From: Elusimicrobia bacterium RIFCSPLOWO2_12_FULL_59_9
Lineage (GTDB): Bacteria; Elusimicrobiota; Elusimicrobia; O2-12-FULL-59-9
DNA: 5,697 bases
Assembly (NCBI GenBank): GCA_001800185.1
Contig: MGUX01000071.1
Span: 11,591-17,287, forward strand
Direction of reading: 5' to 3'
The notes below the pieces were generated by a model. It was not told the DNA's origin and did no database searches. It was given only the letters and a program-made list of their open reading frames with translations. Positions 1-5,606 of the stretch are shown piece after piece. The position numbers were made by a program, and so were the translations under genes. Each line of letters starts with the position of its first letter. Position 1 is the first letter of the stretch.

Positions 1-474
1 CTGCACAATGTCGCCTTGGGGCTGGAGCCGGCGGCCTTGGACCGGGTTCGCGACGCCTGCCGCATCGCCCACATCGATGATTTTATTGAAACTCTGCCTC
101 AAGGCTACGAAACCCTTGTGGGAGACCGGGGCCTGAGCTTGTCGGGAGGGCAGAGGCAGCGCATCGCCATCGCGCGGGCCATACTCAAAGACCCCTCCAT
201 CCTGATTCTGGACGAGGCGACCAGCAATTTGGACGGCGAAAGCGAGGCGATCGTGCAGAAGGCCCTGGAGGGACTCATGAAAGGGCGCACCGTCGTCGTG
301 ATCGCCCACCGCTTGTCCACCGTGCGCAGTGCCGATAGGCTGTTCGTTTTCAACGAAGGCGAGCTGGCGGAAGAGGGCACTCACGGCGAGCTCATCGCCC
401 GCAACGGGCTTTATCAAAAGCTCTATGAAGTACAAAGCCGGGAAGTCCCCTCCCAATCCCGGGTCAAGGTATGA
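1..474 (+). CDS. ABC exporter (MsbA/lipid-multidrug type), C-terminal part of the ATPase domain, 5'-truncated
   Basis: This is the end of a half-size ABC exporter, which would couple ATP hydrolysis to export of a lipid, peptide or drug across the inner membrane as a homodimer or heterodimer. The reading frame is open from base 1, so the membrane domain, Walker A and Q-loop lie upstream of the window. The 157 visible residues hold the second half of the nucleotide-binding domain in canonical order. They are the pre-signature stretch GYETLVGDRG, the signature LSGGQRQRIAIARA, Walker B plus D-loop ILILDEATSNLD (catalytic Glu present), the H-loop VVIAHRLSTV, and the family ending GTHGELIARNGLYQKLYEVQ. 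All the catalytic residues expected in this part are intact. A TTG at base 16 is in frame but is clearly internal. The substrate cannot be told from this fragment; MsbA-like lipid export is possible but not shown. The gene is followed on the same strand by a ZIP transporter after 87 bases. Confidence 0.95.
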   Translation: MHNVALGLEPAALDRVRDACRIAHIDDFIETLPQGYETLVGDRGLSLSGGQRQRIAIARAILKDPSILILDEATSNLDGESEAIVQKALEGLMKGRTVVVIAHRLSTVRSADRLFVFNEGELAEEGTHGELIARNGLYQKLYEVQSREVPSQSRVKV

Positions 475-492
475 AGGGGAAGGGGATCCGGC

Positions 493-511
493 CCCGCTCC
501 AGTGGAGCGGG
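493..511. repeat. Perfect GC-rich inverted repeat (hairpin A) after the ABC gene
   Basis: The arms CCCGCTCC (493-500) and GGAGCGGG (504-511) are perfectly complementary across a 3-base AGT loop. This gives an 8-bp, mostly G-C stem starting 18 bases after the ABC exporter stop codon. No T-tract follows (the next bases are ACGAATGAA), so it does not look like an intrinsic terminator. It could be an RNA-stabilising or processing hairpin, or one half of a REP-like palindromic unit. A competing shorter pairing, GGGG 482-485 with CCCC 492-495, overlaps it. Confidence 0.6.
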
Positions 512-522
512 ACGAATGAAGC

Positions 523-548
523 CGCAGAGCGGCGTGTCGAGCTCTGCG
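523..548. repeat. Second inverted repeat (hairpin C), directly before the ZIP gene ribosome binding site
   Basis: The arms CGCAGAGC (523-530) and GCTCTGCG (541-548) pair perfectly over 8 bp around a 10-base loop. The 3' arm touches the Shine-Dalgarno sequence of the ZIP gene (GAAGGG, 548-553). A smaller perfect hairpin, GCCGC/GCGGC (521-525 with 529-533, loop AGA), and a long-range pairing of GCGGC 529-533 with GCCGC 555-559 compete for the same bases. Together with hairpin A this fills almost the whole intergenic gap. A translational control role or a REP-like repeat are both possible; neither is shown. Confidence 0.5.
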
Positions 549-561
549 AAGGGTGCCGCCG

Positions 562-1281
562 ATGCTGATATTTTTTAACGCCATGGCGTTCGCCTTGACC
601 GCTCTCGGCGGCGGCTTGTCGGCGTCCAGCCACGCCATGAGCCGGGAAAGTTTATGGCGGCTTTTGTCTTTGGGCTCGGGGATTCTTTTGGCCATCACCT
701 TCGTGGATGTTTTGCCGGAAGCCCTCCTGCTCGATAAGAGGATGTCCGGGTGGGGCCTGATCACGGCCTTCGTCTTATTTTTCGGCCTGGAAGCGGTGGC
801 GATGATGCATTCCTGCCAGGAATACCTTGAGGATTGCTCGGCGCATATTCTCGGCTGGACGGCGCTGACGGCGCTGGCGCTGCACGCCTTTATCGATGGG
901 GCCAACTTGTCCGTCTCCTTCCGGGCCGGCCGCTGGACGGGCGAGGCGGTGGGAATCGGCATGGGGCTGCACAAGTTCGCCGAGGGCTTGACGGTGACCT
1001 CGCTTTTCATCCGCTACGGCTATTCGGCCTTAAGCAGCCTGCTTTTGTGCGCCCTTTTGGCGGCCGCGACTCCGCTCGGGAGCTTGGCGGCTTGGCGCTT
1101 TGTCTCCGCCTCCGAAGCCGGGTGGGTCGCGGGCCTTTTGGGGTTCGCCGCGGGCTGTTTTCTTTACATCGCCGTGGCCGACATTCTTCCGCGCATTCAT
1201 AAGACCGACGACAAATGGTGCCCGATTTTGTTTACGGGGGCCTTGGTCTTTACGGCGGTGATCCTTAATGTCCCTTTCTGA
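562..1281 (+). CDS. ZIP-family divalent metal transporter
   Basis: This is probably an inner-membrane importer of Zn2+ or a related divalent metal (Fe2+, Mn2+) into the cytoplasm. The 239 residues are almost all hydrophobic and form about eight transmembrane segments, near residues 1-20, 34-54, 64-82, 98-118, 129-150, 154-180, 187-208 and 220-238, the ZIP number. The two metal-site motifs sit in TM4 (HAFIDGANL, His108 and Asp112) and TM5 (HKFAEGL, His137 and Glu141). TM2 ends in DVLPEA and TM7 in ADILPRIH, both common ZIP endings. Both motif prolines of the classical HNxPEG/HxxPEG form are replaced (Ile111, Ala140), and TM4 has Asp instead of Glu. The TM3-TM4 loop, often His-rich in ZIPs, is short with His83, Cys85, Cys92 and His95. 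I chose the ATG at 562 because GAAGGG (548-553) lies 8 bases before it. A GTG at 553 would add only three residues and sits on the Shine-Dalgarno itself. The stop overlaps the next gene by 14 bases, suggesting co-translation. Metal specificity is unknown. Confidence 0.88.
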   Translation: MLIFFNAMAFALTALGGGLSASSHAMSRESLWRLLSLGSGILLAITFVDVLPEALLLDKRMSGWGLITAFVLFFGLEAVAMMHSCQEYLEDCSAHILGWTALTALALHAFIDGANLSVSFRAGRWTGEAVGIGMGLHKFAEGLTVTSLFIRYGYSALSSLLLCALLAAATPLGSLAAWRFVSASEAGWVAGLLGFAAGCFLYIAVADILPRIHKTDDKWCPILFTGALVFTAVILNVPF

Positions 1282-2710
1282 TCTTCTTGAAAAATTCCGC
1301 AGCTACTCGCCCAGCGTGGACGCCGGCGTTTTGGAAAAGGCGTATGAGTTTTCCAAGCATATGCACCGGGATCAGCAAAGGGCCTCGGGCGAGCATTATT
1401 TCACGCATTGCGAAGCGGTCGCGGAGACTTTGCTGGAATTCAAGCTGGACCTGCCCACGGTCGCGGCGGGGCTGCTGCACGACGTCGTGGAGGATACCCC
1501 GGTCACCGCCGAGGATTTGAAAGCGGAGTTCGGCGAGGAAATCGCGCGGCTGGTGCAGGGAGTGACCAAGCTCGACGCCCTGCAGTTTTCATCCCAGGAC
1601 CATTTTCAATCCGAAAATTGGCGAAAAATGATTCTGGCCACGGCCCAGGACATCCGCGTCATATTGATCAAGCTGGCCGACCGGCTGCACAACATGAAAA
1701 CGCTCAATTACCTGGAGCGGGAGCAGCAGCAGCGCATCGCGCACGAGACGATATCGCTATACGCGCCCCTGGCGCACCGTTTGGGCATGTTCGCGCTTAA
1801 ATCCGAGCTGGAAGACCTGGCTTTCCACGCGCTCAATCCAGATATCGCCGCCGAGCTCGGCGAAAAGCTTAAAATCTTGACCAAGAACCGCGAAGGCGCC
1901 CTCAACGATTTTAAGGCCACTTTGGAGAAGGTGGCGCTTCCCACCGGCATACCTTTTCGCATTTTGGCGCGCGCCAAGAGCCTGCATTCCATCTACGGAA
2001 AGATGGGCCGGCAGAAAAAACCTTTCGAAGAAATCCAGGATCTTCTGGGAATCCGGCTGATCACCGACAACATCTCCAACTGCTACGCGCTTTTAGGCAT
2101 CGTGCATTCCCATTTTAATCCCGTCGTCGGAAGCTTCACCGATTATATCTCCCTGCCCAAGATGAACCTGTACCAGAGCCTCCACACGACGGTGATCGGA
2201 GAGGCGGGCGATCTCATCGAAATCCAGATACGCACCGAGGAAATGCACCGCACCTCGGAGTACGGCATCGCCGCGCATTGGCGCTACAAGCAGGGCCAGC
2301 AGGGGGACGACCGCCATCTCGAGGAAAAGCTGAACTGGCTCCGGCAATGGATCGAGTGGCTTCAGGACCTGAAAAGTCCGAGGGAGTTTTTGGAAAGCTT
2401 CAAGACGGATTTGGAGCTGCACCAGGTTTTCGTGTTCACCCCCCGGGGCGACGTGAAGGCCCTTCCGGCGGGCGCCTCGTGCCTGGATTTCGCCTTCGCC
2501 ATCCACACCGAGATCGGGCACGAATGCTTCGGGGCGAAGGTCAACAATAAAATGGTCAAGCTGGGGACCGTCTTAAAGAGCGGCGACGTGTGCGAGATTT
2601 TGACGCGGAAAGCGGGCAAGCCCAAAAAGGACTGGCTGAAATTGGTCAAGACGGCCAGGGCGAGATCGAAGATACGGCACTACTTGCGGGAAGAAGGCGA
2701 GGCGGTGTAG
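1268..2710 (+). CDS. rel: Bifunctional-type (p)ppGpp synthetase/hydrolase (RelA/SpoT homologue), lacking the C-terminal regulatory domains
   Basis: This cytosolic enzyme should make (p)ppGpp from ATP plus GDP/GTP and degrade it, setting the stringent response. It has 480 residues. The HD hydrolase domain (about 1-180) keeps the expected metal and active-site residues: Arg38, His47, the LLHDVVEDT motif (His71, Asp72, Glu75, Asp76) and LADRLHNM (Asp138, Asn142). The synthetase domain (about 200-345) has ARAKSLHSIYGKM (Arg235, Lys237, Lys245), QDLLGIR (Asp258), DYISLPKMNLYQSLHTT (Tyr302 stacks on the guanine in this family), EIQIRT (Glu318) and AAHWRYK. A TGS domain follows (about 385-446). The protein then ends after KTARARSKIRHYL, the start of the helical region. 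Long RSH proteins run to about 700-750 residues with zinc-finger and ACT/RRM domains, which are missing here, and no continuation is visible in other frames downstream. The site normally reading RXKD (bifunctional) or EXDD (RelA) reads SFTD (289-292). The ATG at 1268 overlaps the ZIP gene by 14 bases, with GGTGA (1257-1261) as a weak ribosome site, so translational coupling is likely. Its 3' end overlaps rpmB on the other strand. Confidence 0.95.
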   Translation: MSLSDLLEKFRSYSPSVDAGVLEKAYEFSKHMHRDQQRASGEHYFTHCEAVAETLLEFKLDLPTVAAGLLHDVVEDTPVTAEDLKAEFGEEIARLVQGVTKLDALQFSSQDHFQSENWRKMILATAQDIRVILIKLADRLHNMKTLNYLEREQQQRIAHETISLYAPLAHRLGMFALKSELEDLAFHALNPDIAAELGEKLKILTKNREGALNDFKATLEKVALPTGIPFRILARAKSLHSIYGKMGRQKKPFEEIQDLLGIRLITDNISNCYALLGIVHSHFNPVVGSFTDYISLPKMNLYQSLHTTVIGEAGDLIEIQIRTEEMHRTSEYGIAAHWRYKQGQQGDDRHLEEKLNWLRQWIEWLQDLKSPREFLESFKTDLELHQVFVFTPRGDVKALPAGASCLDFAFAIHTEIGHECFGAKVNNKMVKLGTVLKSGDVCEILTRKAGKPKKDWLKLVKTARARSKIRHYLREEGEAV

Positions 2711-2892
2711 CGGCGGGCGCGGTCGGAACGGATGCAGCCCGTGCAAACGTAAACCTTTTTTGGGGTTCCTTTATATAGAATGGTCTGTCTTTGCAGGTTG
2801 GGACGAAAAACCCGCCGCGTGGCCCTGTGGGAATGGCTGTAGCTGTTCCCGGCCACCGGACCTTTCTGACAAACCGCGCAACGATAAGCCAT
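2680..2892 (-). CDS. rpmB: Large-subunit ribosomal protein bL28, zinc-ribbon (C4) form
   Basis: This is a structural protein of the 50S ribosomal subunit. The 70-residue product begins MAYRCAVCQKGPVAGNSYSH and continues with SHRATRRVFRPNLQ and VYVCTGCIRS. These are the hallmarks of bL28: the KGP..GN..SHSHR segment, the RxFxPNLQ segment and the CxxCxRS end. Two CxxC pairs (Cys5/Cys8 and Cys50/Cys53) make the complete zinc site of the C+ form. The length is normal (about 62-78), but residues after about 60 (ending SPSSRK) go beyond the usual conserved core. That tail is exactly the part encoded antisense to the RelA/SpoT C-terminus (31-base overlap, 2680-2710). The start is the ATG at 2892, preceded by GGAG (2902-2899 on the minus strand) at a 6-base spacing and by a good promoter. 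It is transcribed divergently from recG. Annotating recG from an in-frame start near 2760 would bury this gene. Confidence 0.95.
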   Translation of the reverse strand: MAYRCAVCQKGPVAGNSYSHSHRATRRVFRPNLQRQTILYKGTPKKVYVCTGCIRSDRARRYTASPSSRK

Positions 2893-2895
2893 ATT
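2866..2895 (+). promoter_or_regulatory. Candidate promoter of recG
   Basis: CTGACA (2866-2871, 5 of 6 to TTGACA) and CATATT (2890-2895, 4 of 6 to TATAAT, keeping the key A2 and T6) are separated by 18 bases. Transcription would begin near 2902, about 23 bases before the recG ATG. The -10 element covers the rpmB start codon on the other strand and lies 15 bp from the rpmB -10, so polymerase could hardly occupy both promoters at once. This is weaker than the rpmB promoter and is a suggestion only. Confidence 0.35.
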
Positions 2896-2910
2896 TAGCT
2901 CCGAACATCC

Positions 2911-2939
2911 ATCATACCAAATATATGGCGAGCGCTCAA
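2911..2939 (-). promoter_or_regulatory. Sigma70-type promoter of rpmB
   Basis: Read on the minus strand, TTGAGC (2939-2934) and TATGAT (2916-2911) are separated by exactly 17 bases. They match the TTGACA and TATAAT consensus at 5 of 6 positions each. Transcription would start near 2904, leaving a leader of only about 12 bases that holds the GGAG ribosome binding site (2902-2899) before the rpmB ATG. The -35 hexamer and most of the spacer lie inside the first codons of recG. Start point and strength are inferred from the pattern only. Confidence 0.7.
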
Positions 2940-5084
2940 TACATCACGACGGCGGCGGCGGGGATCAAGAGCCGCCCCGGCCGGCCGCTTCAGTATTTCA
3001 AAGGCGTGGGTCCGGTGCGGGCCAAGCGTCTGGAGAGCATCGGCCTTGTCACCGCTCAGGACCTTTTGAGCTATTATCCCCGCGATTGGGAGCGCCGCCA
3101 CGAGCTTCAGGACTTCAACCAGCCCCATCCGGACGGCCGCGTCGTCATTCGCGGCAAGGTTTCGCGCGTCCAGATACATCTGATGGGCGCCAAACTGGGC
3201 CTTTTCAAGGTCGTTTTGGAGTCGCATGGAGCGTTTGTCCAAGCGGTCTGGTTCAAGCGCCTGAGCGTGCGCTATGACGTTTTTAAAAAGTTCCGCCATG
3301 AAATCGTCCCGGGCGCCTGGTTGTGGGTCGTCGGGCGCAGCGAGCCCTCCCTGCTGGAAGTCCGGGAAGTGCATGTGGAGGAATATTACGTCGAAAACGA
3401 CGGAAGGCTGCCGGCCGACGCCTGCCTGCACGTGGGGCGCATCGTTCCCATCTATCCGTTGACGGAGGGAATTCCCGCCCAGCTCATGCGCAACATGGTC
3501 TTCAAGGCGCTGTGCGATTACGCCGGGGACTCGGAGGAGGTTCTGCCGCCGGAAATCATGCAGAAAAGGGATTGGATGCCGTTTTCCAAAGCTTTGTGGC
3601 AGATCCACTTTCCCGACAGCGCCGAGTTGTTGGAAAAGGCCAGGCGCCGCCTGGCCTATCAGGAGTTTTTTCTTCTTGAAACCGCGCTCGGTATCAAAAA
3701 GCATCAAACCCAGAGGACCCAGAAACCCTTTCATTACGAGCTCAAAAAGCATTTGCTGACGCCCTTCCGAAAGCGTCTGGGCTTTGATTTCACCGCTTCG
3801 CAAAAAAAGGTGATCAATGAGATTTTCCGGGATATGCAGGCGCCGTATCCGATGACCCGGCTTTTGCAGGGAGACGTCGGGTCGGGAAAGACCGTGGTGG
3901 CGCTTTCGGCGCTGCTGCTGGCCGTGGAAAACGGCCATCAGGGCGCGCTGATGGCGCCGACCGAAGTTTTGGCCGAGCAGCATTACATCACTTTGACCCG
4001 GCTGCTGCGCGGCATCGGCGTCAAAGTGGGGATTTTGACCTCGCGCGCGGCCGCCGCCCAGCGCCAGAAGAGGCTCAAGGAGATCGCCGCCGGCAAAATC
4101 GACATCGTGGTGGGGACGCACGCCATTTTGGAGAAAGAGGTTCAATTTCCGCAGTTAAGCATGGCGGTCATCGACGAACAGCACCGCTTCGGCGTGCGCC
4201 AAAGGGCGTTGCTGCGAAACAAGGGGAATTTGCTCGACCTGCTGGTCATGACCGCCACGCCCATTCCCCGCACCTTGGCGCTCTCGCTCTACGGCGATTT
4301 GGACGTTTCCACCCTGACGGAGATGCCGCCCGGCCGCATCCCGGTTGAAACCATTCACGCCTCGGAAAAAGAGGCGTTTGATTTTTTAAGGGGAGAGATT
4401 CTATCGGGGCGCCAGGGCTACGTGGTTTATCCCATCATCGATGAAAGCAGCCGTGCTGCGGAGCCGGGGCAAAACACGCTCAAGGCGGCCAAAATCGAGG
4501 CCGAGAGGCTGCAGCAAAAGGTTTTTCCGGAATTTAAGGTGGACCTCATCTACGGGAGCATGTCCGGAGCCAAGAAAGAGAAAGTCATGCAGGCTTTCTC
4601 GGAGGGAAAGACCCATATTCTGGTCGCCACGCCCGTCGTCGAGGTGGGTCTCGACGTCCCCAACGCGAGCGTCGTCGTCATCCAGGAGGCGGACCGCTTC
4701 GGCCTGGCGAGCCTGCATCAATTGCGGGGGCGGGTGGGCCGCGGACGGCAGGCCTCCCGCTGCTATCTGGTGGGAGACCCGGCGACGCACGAAGCCGAGG
4801 CCCGGCTGCGGATATTGTGCGAAACCAACGACGGTTTTAAAATCAGCGAGCAGGACTTGAGGCTGCGGGGACCCGGACAGATCATGGGGACGCAGCAGCA
4901 CGGCGAATGGGAGTTTAAAATCGCCGATCTTTTCCGCGACTTGGACTTATTGGAGATGACCCGCGAAGACAACCGTCAGATTCTTGAAAAGGATATTTCT
5001 TTGGTGCAGCCGGAGCACCTGACGCTGCGGCGGCACCTGATCGATTTATACCAAAACCAGTGGCATTGGATTGATTTGGCTTAG
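2925..5084 (+). CDS. recG: ATP-dependent DNA helicase RecG
   Basis: RecG is a cytosolic double-strand DNA translocase that regresses stalled replication forks and remodels Holliday junctions and R-loops in recombination and repair. The product has 719 residues, within the family range (E. coli 693). The N-terminal part carries PLQYFKGVGPVRAKRL (21-36), and an OB-fold wedge domain follows (about 72-150). The helicase core has Walker A GDVGSGKT (317-324), APTEVLAEQH (344-353), VGTHAIL (396-402), the DEQH box with the RecG extension DEQHRFGVRQR (417-427), TATPIPRT (443-450), ATPVVEVGLDVPNA (568-581) and motif VI QLRGRVGRG (599-607). The translocation (TRG) region follows as NDGFKISEQDLRLRGPGQIMGTQQHG in two blocks (635-660). 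All motifs are intact. I chose the ATG at 2925 because the in-frame extension upstream (to about 2760) is antisense to rpmB and has no RecG character. No clear Shine-Dalgarno precedes 2925, so initiation may be weak or atypical. coaD follows after 22 bases. Confidence 0.96.
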   Translation: MASAQYITTAAAGIKSRPGRPLQYFKGVGPVRAKRLESIGLVTAQDLLSYYPRDWERRHELQDFNQPHPDGRVVIRGKVSRVQIHLMGAKLGLFKVVLESHGAFVQAVWFKRLSVRYDVFKKFRHEIVPGAWLWVVGRSEPSLLEVREVHVEEYYVENDGRLPADACLHVGRIVPIYPLTEGIPAQLMRNMVFKALCDYAGDSEEVLPPEIMQKRDWMPFSKALWQIHFPDSAELLEKARRRLAYQEFFLLETALGIKKHQTQRTQKPFHYELKKHLLTPFRKRLGFDFTASQKKVINEIFRDMQAPYPMTRLLQGDVGSGKTVVALSALLLAVENGHQGALMAPTEVLAEQHYITLTRLLRGIGVKVGILTSRAAAAQRQKRLKEIAAGKIDIVVGTHAILEKEVQFPQLSMAVIDEQHRFGVRQRALLRNKGNLLDLLVMTATPIPRTLALSLYGDLDVSTLTEMPPGRIPVETIHASEKEAFDFLRGEILSGRQGYVVYPIIDESSRAAEPGQNTLKAAKIEAERLQQKVFPEFKVDLIYGSMSGAKKEKVMQAFSEGKTHILVATPVVEVGLDVPNASVVVIQEADRFGLASLHQLRGRVGRGRQASRCYLVGDPATHEAEARLRILCETNDGFKISEQDLRLRGPGQIMGTQQHGEWEFKIADLFRDLDLLEMTREDNRQILEKDISLVQPEHLTLRRHLIDLYQNQWHWIDLA

Positions 5085-5095
5085 GGGCGCGCCCC
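5084..5095. repeat. 12-bp perfect palindrome between recG and coaD
   Basis: GGGGCGCGCCCC starts on the last base of the recG stop codon and ends next to the coaD ribosome binding site (GAGGAG, 5096-5101). As RNA it can form only a 4-bp stem with a CGCG loop, and no T-tract follows, so it is not a terminator. It may be a chance GC-rich palindrome or a protein site. Confidence 0.3.
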
Positions 5096-5106
5096 GAGGA
5101 GAGGTT

Positions 5107-5586
5107 ATGCCCAGAACCGTCATTTATCCGGGAAGTTTTGATCCGATCACAAACGGCCACGTGGATTTGATCCGCCGGGCGTGCAGCCTCTTTGACACGG
5201 TGGTCGTTTCCGCGCTCAACAACAGCCGGAAAAAATACGCTTTTTCGCTGAAGGAGCGCCTGGGACTGCTGCGCGCCGTCCTCAAGCCCTTTCCCCAGGT
5301 GGAGGTCGATTCTTTTTCCGGACTGCTCGTGGATTATCTGCGGGCGAAAAAGGCCTCGGTGGTTTTAAGAGGCCTGAGGGCGGTGTCGGATTTGGAGTAC
5401 GAGTTTCAAATGGCGTCCATGAACCGCAGCCTCTGGCCGCGCATGGAAACCGTTTTCCTGATGCCGGAAGAGCGCTACGTCTACACCTCTTCGACCATGG
5501 TCCGCGAAATCGCCAGCATGGGCGGCGACTTGAGCGCCCATGTGCCCGCCCAGGTTCTCCACGCGCTTAAAAAAAAGTTTAGGTAG
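5107..5586 (+). CDS. coaD: Phosphopantetheine adenylyltransferase (PPAT)
   Basis: PPAT catalyses the fourth step of coenzyme A synthesis in the cytosol: ATP plus 4'-phosphopantetheine gives dephospho-CoA and pyrophosphate. The 159-residue length is typical. The nucleotidyltransferase signature YPGSFDPITNGH is at 7-18 (Thr15 and His18 in the TxGH motif). Lys42, Arg88 and Arg91 (in VVLRGLRAVSDLEYE) occupy the positions of the E. coli active-site residues, and the late ATP-binding segment YTSSTMVREIASMGGDLS lies at 126-142. The ATG at 5107 is chosen because GAGGAG (5096-5101) lies 5 bases upstream and because the TxGH numbering then matches the family. An earlier in-frame start would overlap recG and add residues with no family match. 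The 22-base gap to recG and the lack of a terminator suggest one transcript. Many bacteria have rsmD just before coaD; here it is absent from that position. Confidence 0.97.
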   Translation: MPRTVIYPGSFDPITNGHVDLIRRACSLFDTVVVSALNNSRKKYAFSLKERLGLLRAVLKPFPQVEVDSFSGLLVDYLRAKKASVVLRGLRAVSDLEYEFQMASMNRSLWPRMETVFLMPEERYVYTSSTMVREIASMGGDLSAHVPAQVLHALKKKFR

Positions 5587-5606
5587 TTGCTCCTGAAAAA
5601 CACGCC

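Noticed and set aside
423..1010. Minus-strand open frame across the ZIP gene
   Set aside because: It is a shadow of the ZIP coding frame with no recognisable motif; the plus-strand product has the full transmembrane pattern and metal motifs.
2728..2760. Possible intrinsic terminator for the RelA/SpoT gene (short ACGG/CCGT stem, then six T)
   Set aside because: The stem has only 4 bp and the T run is about a dozen bases away; the T run is the reverse of Lys codons in rpmB.
562..2892. A functional zinc module of the ZIP transporter plus zinc-ribbon bL28
   Set aside because: Both involve zinc in their families, but they lie on opposite strands with another gene between, and no Zur-like operator is visible; closeness by chance is enough.
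2760..2924. In-frame upstream extension of recG (55 extra residues)
   Set aside because: It is antisense to the well-supported rpmB gene, contains Cys/Trp-rich residues unlike any RecG N-terminus, and the RecG domain layout is complete from the ATG at 2925.
2895..4145. Long minus-strand open frame across the first half of recG
   Set aside because: It mirrors recG codons in a GC-rich gene, its translation shows no domain, and the plus strand has a complete RecG.
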